Source: Rhododendron vialii
Taxonomy: Eukaryota > Streptophyta > Magnoliopsida > Ericales > Ericaceae
NCBI RefSeq assembly: GCF_030253575.1
Contig: NC_080558.1
Span: forward strand, 40,079,111 to 40,143,110
Direction: 5' to 3'
Length of the DNA stretch: 64,000 nt
Of the stretch, positions 58,301 to 64,000 are shown piece after piece. Under the pieces are notes generated by a model. That model worked only from the letters and a program-made list of their open reading frames with translations, had not been told where the DNA came from and made no database searches. The position numbers and the translations under genes are program-made. Position 1 is the first letter of the stretch; each line of letters opens with the position of its first letter.

Positions 58301-59986
58301 TAGAGGCAAGTGTAAAAGTTTGTAACCACAGCAAACCTCATCGCAACTGCAATGGCAGATAGCACAAATTGAAAACTGTGATAGATCAAAGAGAGCACAA
58401 GGCTAAATTGTGATCAGTGATCTAATGATCCATGTGAACCATTCGACGTTTTTAGACATTTTTACACTGGCAGTGCCAACTTATTCACAGGGTTACGACA
58501 ACTTTGTAACTGGTAACCTTGCTTCCTTAGTTCATACCCATATCAGTCCATCACAAAAGAAATACTCCCTGATATTTACAACTTTCAAGATACTAAACGG
58601 GCACCAAGATCAAGGGAAAAGTGTAAGCAGGGAGGTGACTTCTTGAACGAATTATTACATATAAAGCAACAAATAAACACATGACATGTAGAAGATTATC
58701 TCAATCTTCTAATGCTTAGAAAGCAATAAGGTATAATCAGATTGAATACATGATTTGATTTTCTTAGAGTACGAGCAAAACACAGGATATGTACTCCCTA
58801 GAAGTAGAGGTGCAAACCGGACTGCTCCTAAAATCCTTGAAGATTTGAGAGAACACAGCACTAAGCAAAAAACCTTCACCGGTGAATTTTAAATTGCCAT
58901 TTCAGCTTTTGTGTAAATGTGTACAGTGATGATTTTCTCTTAGATGCGCCTTTCAAATAGACACTGGAAGCAACAACTGATAAGCTCCACACATTTGAAT
59001 ATAAACATCTGAAACAATCACCAGAACCTATTCCAACATTTCATGTTCTGTTCTTCAAAAACCTAATTCTATGAATCAAACAACCATTTGCTAAGACAAT
59101 CAGTAAGGTATAATCTGATTGAATACATGATTTGATTTTCTTAGAGTAGGAGCAAAACACAGGATTTGCACATACTAGAGAGTAGAGGTCCAAACCGGAC
59201 TGCTCCTAAAAGATTTGACAGAACACAGCACTAAGCCAAAAACCTTCACCGGTGAACTTTAAATTATTATTTCAACTTCCGTGCAAATGTGAGAAGTGTG
59301 AAGATTTGCTCTTTGCTGCACCTTTGGACGGAACAACTGATAAGCTCCACATATATGTCGGTGAATGAAAACATCTAAAACCGTCACCTACTAGTAAAAC
59401 AAGGCGCCAAACCAATACCCTGCTATACCGTCAACATCGAACAAAAACTACTCCAACATAACATATTCTGATATTAAAAAACCTAATTCTATGGATCAAA
59501 TAATCATTCCCTAAGACATTCATAAATCCGATTCACAGATATAGTCCTCCAATTAGTCACATAATCCTTCATCACGCCCATGCGCTCTCAATTCTCGCTC
59601 TTGCACGTTTTACTAGCTCGGGATGTTTTTGTTTTGCAAGGCGCTTTCACACTCACTCTCGCGCTCCCGCACGCACATTATGTGACTTCGGTCCTCCATA
59701 AGAAGCCAAACAATTCTCAGACGAATCGATCAGGAAACAAGCAATTAAAGAAAACTCGAATAACTGGTTCAAATCACGAAACACAGGCACATCAAAAATC
59801 TACCCAAGAAAATCAACGTAGTTTCCACTCTCATAATCGATATGGTTTTAGGTTCGTACCAGCGCAAGACATGTAAGATATGGCGGCGTAAGCACCTCGC
59901 TTAGTCATTCCAGATCCTTTGAAGAGCCTCTCGTCTCCTCCTCCTCCTTTTGAGGGATCTGATACAGGTAATTCCATCTTGTTCAT
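49320..59986 (-). CDS. UGNT1: UDP-N-acetylglucosamine transporter, UGNT1-like (ten exons, 337 aa)
   Basis: A multi-pass nucleotide-sugar transporter of the DMT/KT family; Arabidopsis UGNT1 moves UDP-GlcNAc into the Golgi for N-glycans and sphingolipids. Exons on the reverse strand: 59986-59860, 57230-57154, 56736-56575, 56461-56328, 53710-53580, 53497-53453, 53293-53196, 50429-50322, 49577-49521, 49394-49320. All junctions are GT-AG, phases agree and the total is 1014 nt. The protein begins MNKMELPVSD, has MTKRGAYAA, then LVLFNKAALSSY, FVPLKTLIHTLPL, SVRGVNVPMYTTLRRTT, LGAFIAGARDLSFDSYGYA, SSGLNSFGLMWCNG, LNTTLNSALTQTICGNLKD and ends AYYKLIGK. Introns 1, 4 and 7 are each 2.6-2.8 kb and hold TEs. 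The second Met (59977) is an alternative start. No defect was found. Confidence 0.96.
50882..51108. repeat. Tandem repeat, 76-bp unit, three copies (UGNT1-like intron 7)
   Basis: Units start at 50882, 50958 and 51034 with tgtcaatatc(g/a)gatggatg and contain tcgaggaaggcgttcaagtt. Copies differ at only a few bases; the last is slightly shorter. Confidence 0.95.
51261..51392. repeat. Tandem repeat, 66-bp unit, two copies (UGNT1-like intron 7)
   Basis: Units start at 51261 and 51327 with cat.c.cattagacattgat and contain gggaacgaaaa.gttattga and acagttccctccg-like sequence. Confidence 0.93.
51759..52339 (-). mobile_element. Solo LTR (581 bp), TSD gtttc, nested
   Basis: The element reads TGATGTAGAACACGTGG... 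to ...CCGCTGCGTCA on the reverse strand. The 5-bp direct repeat gtttc occurs at 51754-51758 and 52340-52344 on the given strand. Inside is a TATA box (CCTATATAAAGG, near 51920 on the reverse strand) followed by a leader-like stretch, as in an LTR promoter. No internal retroelement domain is present, so it is a solo LTR. Confidence 0.86.
52430..52605 (-). promoter_or_regulatory. Heat-shock element array in LTR
   Basis: Alternating TTC/GAA units with 2-bp spacing are dense here. The best cluster (52480-52502) has five perfect alternating units (TTCnnGAAnnTTCnnGAAnnTTC). Others: GAAGTTTCCAGAG near 52435, GAATATTCTAG near 52544, and TTCTGGAATACTTC near 52581. Three or more alternating nGAAn units are the binding requirement for heat-shock factors. 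A TATAAATAG box lies about 45-100 bp downstream on the reverse strand. Confidence 0.7.
53407..53427. mobile_element. Minimal poly(A) retro-insertion with 15-bp TSD
   Basis: ttttgtttcagctct occurs at 53392-53406 and 53428-53442; between them is only a T run plus ggtaca. It lies in intron 6 of the UGNT1-like gene, about 10 bp from the exon 6 donor. Confidence 0.7.
54122..54806 (+). mobile_element. Solo LTR (685 bp), TSD ggtat, in UGNT1-like intron 4
   Basis: The 5-bp repeat ggtat occurs at 54117-54121 and 54807-54811. The LTR starts TGTAGTGGGCC and ends AACCCCACA. A TATA box (gtctatataaaggc, near 54571) is followed by an aaaccctag..ctctctaaaccctag leader. No internal domain on either side. It is antisense to the host gene. 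Confidence 0.9.
55240..55445 (+). mobile_element. LINE (RTE-like) 3' end fragment
   Basis: The + strand frame reads RGKGRPKLTLDTTIRKDLGL, then SEEVALDRAKWKNRIHAADPN and a stop: the conserved C-terminal tail of plant RTE/L1-type ORF2 proteins. It is followed by ttgattgggacacaaggctt and a (ttggt)n tail (55427-55441). Only the last part of ORF2 remains. It lies in UGNT1-like intron 4, antisense to the gene. Confidence 0.82.
58725..59525. repeat. Tandem segmental duplication (about 380 and 420 bp) in UGNT1-like intron 1
   Basis: Unit 1 (58725-59103) and unit 2 (59104-59525) share aaggtataatc.gattgaat, gaacacagcactaag, aaaccttcaccggtgaa, acaactgataagctccaca and aaaacctaattctatg. Copies are diverged by scattered substitutions and small indels, so the duplication is not recent. 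Confidence 0.9.
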
Positions 59987-60180
59987 CGATGAACTCGACG
60001 CCATCTACAGATCTTTTCAAATCTCTCTCTAAAAGACAAATTTCTCTCTCTTGACTGGGTATGTAGTGTTGTGGTCGGAGACTCGGAGTGTTCAAAGATG
60101 GGCAGGCCAGGCAGGCGGGGTGGTATCTGGTACAGGACGGGGAAGATGCTCTCTCAGCCGGTCGCAAGCGTCTTCGGTTA
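59987..60180 (-). promoter_or_regulatory. 5' leader region of the UGNT1-like gene
   Basis: The first ATG of the transporter is at 59986. Upstream on the reverse strand an ATG at 60167 opens an 88-codon frame (ending 59901) that overlaps the transporter start in another frame; if the transcript begins upstream of 60167 this would act as an upstream ORF. Leader is GA/CT-rich. Confidence 0.35.
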
Positions 60181-61032
60181 AGGGTGTGTTTGGACGGGAG
60201 GGATATTTCATGTAACGGTTATATTTATATATGCCCTCTCTCACATTGACTTGGACCATAGTGGGAGGAGGAACGAAATATTAGTCCGGTTTATTGGTGT
60301 ATTTGCTCCTCACACAATAGACTAGGGTTCGATCTTTGTTCAAGCTGTAATAAAATAATTTCTTGTGTATTTGTTAGTCCTGACAGGGATGATGTGCCTT
60401 TGATTAAATCGAGGAAAAAATTAGTTGAGATGCGCGTCACAAACACCTCTAACGGTCAAATTCAAGAAATAAATAAATAAATGACCTTTTGTCACTAAAT
60501 AATACTCCTGCAATGCACACCCTTCTCTGGTACGTGCATGATATGCACTTCTTAATTACTATTTTGAATTCATAATATTTTGCATCAAAATTCTTTAACT
60601 TTAATTTGGAATTCATTCAATTTTTTATATAGAAATAATAATTTCTTAACTATGTTTTTAGCATACATATTGAGTTCAGTGTGCGTGGGACTCATCCCTA
60701 TTGTGAGTGAGTGAATGTAAGTGTTTGTGTGTGCTTAAATACTTATGGAAATGTTTTTCGCAACACCAAAATCGATATTTAAGCATTCCTTCAGCCGAGA
60801 AAACAAATTAAGGCTCCATTTGTTTTGATGTAAAATGTTTTCCAATAAAATATTTTATCTATTTTTCGGTGTTTAGTTGTATAAAAACTAAGGAAAATAA
60901 TTTTTATTAATTGGATGAAAATGATGTACTTTTAAATCTTCCGTAAGTTATTTTTCCAAAATGAACCCACTGCCTTTACTGCAATTCTAACTGCTCAGTT
61001 TTTTCGATCGTCAATCCGTAGTCACGTTCAAC

Positions 61033-61070
<38 letters not shown>

Positions 61071-61594
61071 TTCCCTCGTTTAAGCCCTCTTTCTACACTA
61101 CATATTTTGTCGATTTTTGAAAATAATTTTCATGTGCTAACCAAACGCCAAAAAATAAAAATTTTGAAGTTTGTTTTGCTGAAAAAATATTTTACATTGT
61201 AACAAAACCTAAAAGTTACGAGAAAAAACAATGAAACGAAACAATTCAAAAATCGTGCTATGTTTGGATTGGTATTTGAAATTTTTTTTAAAAAATAGTA
61301 TGGATAATAAGTGAAGAGAGACAAAAAAAAAAAAAAGGTTAAAAATAGAAAGAATCTAGAGATAATTTTTTTAAAAGTTCTTTTTGAATCGTAAAAGACA
61401 ACAAGGCATTATGACCGTAGAGATTTTTTTATGCCCCACATAAAATGGAAGCATTTTCGTGATCACAATCTCATCATCGTTCTTTTGTGTGGCATACAAT
61501 GAGATAACACCAATCCCCACCCCACACAAAAACCAGACACACCACCACCATTCCACTCCTACACCACCACACTCACACCCCCAAAACAGCCCCT
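60181..61594. promoter_or_regulatory. Shared upstream region between UGNT1-like and ATP synthase b' genes
   Basis: Divergent promoter region of 1.6 kb. It includes a SINE-like segment at about 60295-60450 (B-box-like gggttcgatctttg; attagttgagatgcgcgtca), a (CT)n tract at 61037-61067, and a CAC/CCA-rich leader just before the b' start codon. A gagataac I-box-like site is at 61500-61507. No other gene seen. Confidence 0.4.
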
Positions 61595-62227
61595 ATGGCC
61601 AACATGATCATGGCCTCCTCCAAAACCTTAATCCCCCCTCCCTCCCCCACCCCTACCTCTAAACCCAAATTCCAATTCCCCCAAATCTCCTTCTCCAAAT
61701 TCCCCAAACCCCAAATCCCCAAACTACCCCTCTCCTCCCTCGCCGCTGTCGCCGCCGCCTCCCTCGCCTCCGCTCCCCCCTCCCTCGCCGAAGAATTCGA
61801 GAAGGCCGCCCTCTTCGACTTCGACCTCACCCTCCCCATCATCATGGCCGAGTTCCTCTTCCTCATGTTCGCCCTCGACAAGATCTACTACAGCCCCCTG
61901 GGGAACTTCATGGACGAAAGGGACGCGGAGATCAAGGAGAAGCTTGCCAGCGTGAAGGACGCGTCGGAGGAGCTGAAGCAGCTGGAGGACCAGGCGACGG
62001 CGGTGATGAGGGCCGCGAGGGCGGAGGTCGCGGCCGCGCTGAACAAGGCCCAGAAGGAGGCCCAGGAGGAGCTGGAGGTCAAGCTGGGCGAAGGGAAGGC
62101 GAAGGTGGAGAAGGAGCTGGAGGAGGCCCTGGTTAAGTTGGAGGCGCAGAAGGAGGAGACCATTAAGGCTCTTGATTCCCAGATCAAGGCGCTCAGTGAG
62201 GATATTGTCAAGAAGGTCCTCCCTGTC

Positions 62228-62230
<3 letters not shown>
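61595..62230 (+). CDS. ATPG: ATP synthase subunit b' (CF0 subunit II), chloroplast, nuclear-encoded
   Basis: A 211-aa peripheral-stalk subunit of the thylakoid CF1-CF0 ATP synthase, holding the catalytic head against the rotating c-ring together with plastid-encoded subunit b. The first ~65 residues are a Pro/Ser/Lys-rich transit peptide ending in an Ala-rich thylakoid-targeting stretch ([17 protein letters not shown] before EEF). A single membrane helix follows at about 78-97 ([20 protein letters not shown]), then the conserved [16 protein letters not shown] turn and a long charged coiled coil rich in Ala, Glu and Lys to the end (KVLPV). Size and order match Arabidopsis At4g32260 (PDE334). 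One exon, no defect. GC content is far above the flanks, probably from the Ala/Lys/Glu-rich composition and codon bias. Stop TAA at 62228-62230. Confidence 0.97.
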
Positions 62231-62268
<38 letters not shown>

Positions 62269-62417
62269 ATTGTTGTGTCTTAGTTCTGGTGTAAAATGTT
62301 TTATAGATGGGCTGATATTGTGTTCTTGAGATGCATTCTTGTAATCGAGATTAAATAAATTGAAAATACTACTTTGGATGCTGCCACATTCTGTTGATGT
62401 TGTCTCCCCTTGTTTAA
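62231..62417 (+). other. 3' UTR of the b' gene with (CT)n tract
   Basis: A (CT)n microsatellite (62231-62267) starts right at the stop codon. A possible poly(A) signal is aataaat near 62354-62360. Confidence 0.5.
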
Positions 62418-62774
62418 GAGCATCTCCAATCCACCTCTATTTCTCTAAAATAGAAAATGGATGTGACACATTGAGGGGAGATTTTATAATTTATTCTCTT
62501 TTTTCTTCACTTTTTGTAATTTTTGAAAGAATTTTTGAGGGACCCACCGTCCTTTTTAGAGTTTGGTCCTCTAAAAGTAAATTTGGTCCTCTAAAAATAG
62601 AGGATCAAAAGTAAATTTGGAGTACAAAATTCCTCCAAAACTCTAAAAAGGACGATGGGTCCCTCAAAGATTCTCCCAAAAAGTACAAAAAGTGAAGAAA
62701 AAATGAAATAAATTACAAAATCTCCCCTCAATGTGTTACATCCATCCTCTATTTTGGATGGATTGGAGATGCTC
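62418..62774. mobile_element. Tourist-like (PIF/Harbinger) MITE, 357 bp, TSD taa
   Basis: taa occurs at 62415-62417 and 62775-62777. Ends are gagcatctccaatcca and, in reverse, gagcatctccaatcca (identical over 16 bp). Most of the element folds on itself (ggggagattttataattta paired with its complement; ggacccaccgtcctttttag paired with ctaaaaaggacgatgggtcc). No protein. Same family type as 42437-42790. Confidence 0.93.
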
Positions 62775-62777
62775 TAA

Positions 62778-63295
62778 GAGCAAGTTTACCGGTGGATAGG
62801 TATACTATCTTGTGAACAGTTTACAATTTTACTTTAGCTATCAACTTTTTCTTTCACAATTACACAAATATTATCTATTTTACCTAACACCAATTAAAAT
62901 ATACATTTTTCCACTCTTCTCCTTTTATCTTTATTGTTTATTTATTGTGAAGGAGAGAGTTGAAACAATAAAATAATGAGTAGATTGTGAACAATTCTTA
63001 GGCAAAAGAAGCTAAGAACCATAGACAAAGGAATTTTACCTTATTGTTTACCTATGCTGCTATAGCTGAACATTTCTCACTTTGGTGAGCTAAAATAGCT
63101 ACAACGGTAGTTTACCTATGCTGGTAAACTTGATCTATTGTTTATATACTCCATATGTGTAGAAGCTGTAATTTCTTGAATGGAGATTGGGTAATTGGGT
63201 AACATGTATCCAATTCCTTGTTAACTCATGGTGGTTAATGTATTTGAATCTGCATCAAATTGGGTCTTGTATAACTTTGAGCTATTGAATGCTTC
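62778..63295. other. Intergenic, no gene seen
   Basis: Near 62790-63130 'tttacc..tatgctggtaaac'-type inverted words hint at another decayed MITE, not bounded. Confidence 0.35.
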
Positions 63296-63303
63296 ACTCC
63301 ATG

Positions 63304-63639
63304 CAGAGCTCGTCTTGACAGTTTGGGGCCTGTGGCGAATTTTTTAGATGGGGCCTTACTTTTTCCTTTTGGACTTGTATACTGGTTGCTAGAAAAAAAA
63401 ATTTGAGCTATATGTTAGGTACTAAAAACAGTTGGGGCTCTAATTTTTGCACTTTTTGGAGGGGCCTCTAGCCCTAACCAGGGTTCAAGCCCCGTCATGG
63501 GCGATTGTGGGTTCAAGGCTATGGACAGCCTATGAATCTCTTGTGGACTAACTTTCTGACTCCCCTAACGCAGCTGATATATAACGTGTGGCCAAAAAAA
63601 AAAGGCTGCGTCTTGGGCCTTAGCCCAGTGTCGGCTCTG
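63304..63639. mobile_element. Non-autonomous hAT element (336 bp), TSD actccatg
   Basis: An exact 8-bp repeat actccatg occurs at 63296-63303 and 63640-63647. Left end cagagctcgtcttgac, right end reverse complemented cagagccgacactggg. Inside, 'gcgattgtgggttcaaggc' and an A10 run resemble a tRNA-derived or L1 tail captured by the element. No transposase. Confidence 0.88.
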
Positions 63640-63647
63640 ACTCCATG

Positions 63648-64000
63648 GCCTTGTGTCGAGTACCTCCACTAACTCAATTGACAAAGCATATGTACCAACT
63701 ATTTGGGATCCTAAGTTCGTGAACGACTCCAGCTCAGCCGGTACAAGCGACTCATTTTGCTAAAGAACATGCTCGAGAGCAAACTTTTTGTCCCGTTTAG
63801 TAATTGAGTTGGCTCGAGTATACCTAGCTCAGCTTGAGTAGGATCGTGAACACAATGATCTGTTTATTGAATTTTACTCGTGGTGAGATATGCCTTAACT
63901 TCTGTTATGTGTTTGCCTGTGTTTGATGTAAACATAACCAGGGCTTAGTTTTGCTTTCCAAGTTTGAGTTTGAGTTTGAGATCAAGCTTGGTGGTTTAAA
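63648..64000. other. Intergenic to window end, no gene seen
   Basis: Words such as ggctcgag and gctcagcttgag suggest a transposon edge like that at 34100-34468, but no paired end is inside the window. Confidence 0.3.

Noticed and set aside
61573..62211. Reverse-strand frames of 102 and 107 codons over the ATP synthase b' gene
   Set aside because: Low-complexity Ser/Ala-rich shadows of the conserved forward coding sequence.
1..64000. CRISPR arrays, bacterial operons, phage or plasmid functions
   Set aside because: Nothing of this kind is present; the sequence is plant nuclear DNA with introns and eukaryotic TEs.

Overview
The window is nuclear DNA of a flowering plant, most likely a core eudicot. 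Genes are intron-bearing, intergenic DNA is AT-rich and full of transposable elements (TEs), CT/GA microsatellites are long, and one gene encodes a chloroplast-targeted ATP synthase subunit. I cannot name the species.

Genes in order: (1) the last part of a GT14 core-2/I-branching glycosyltransferase, + strand, 1-402; (2) an ANTH-domain clathrin assembly protein, - strand, 12326-14272, with one coding exon; (3) a mitochondrial-type DEAD-box RNA helicase of the RH47/ISE1 type, + strand, 22919-24616; (4) tRNA-Arg(CCG), 31841-31913; (5) an IAA29-like Aux/IAA gene, - strand, 32579-34850, which looks broken (2-nt frameshift in domain III, no domain IV found); (6) a UGNT1-type UDP-GlcNAc transporter, - strand, 49320-59986, which I rebuilt as ten exons giving an uninterrupted 337-aa protein; (7) the chloroplast ATP synthase b' subunit, + strand, 61595-62230. 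From memory, five of these (GT14, ANTH, IAA29, UGNT1, b') match a run of neighbouring Arabidopsis genes around At4g32260-At4g32290, so the window looks like a conserved eudicot block much enlarged by TEs. RH47 and the tRNA are not part of that run.

Most of the rest is mobile DNA, and many elements can be bounded by target-site duplications (TSDs). hAT elements lie at 9888-10668, 21979-22677, 39536-40930, 47366-47886 and 63304-63639. A MULE-like element with a 9-bp TSD spans 38667-41088. Solo LTRs lie at 51759-52339, 54122-54806 and probably 51590-52632. 5'-truncated L1-type insertions lie at 6586-7071, 17941-18170, 33028-33165 and 36458-36563. There are also several fold-back elements and MITEs. 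Some are nested, most clearly a hAT inside a MULE inside a long fold-back element at 37.8-41.1 kb.

The most interesting structure is in intron 7 of the UGNT1-like gene. A probable solo LTR carries a dense array of heat-shock elements followed by a TATA box, in the same direction as the gene, and is itself interrupted by a second solo LTR. I saw no bacterial-type system, no CRISPR array and no intact autonomous transposon.
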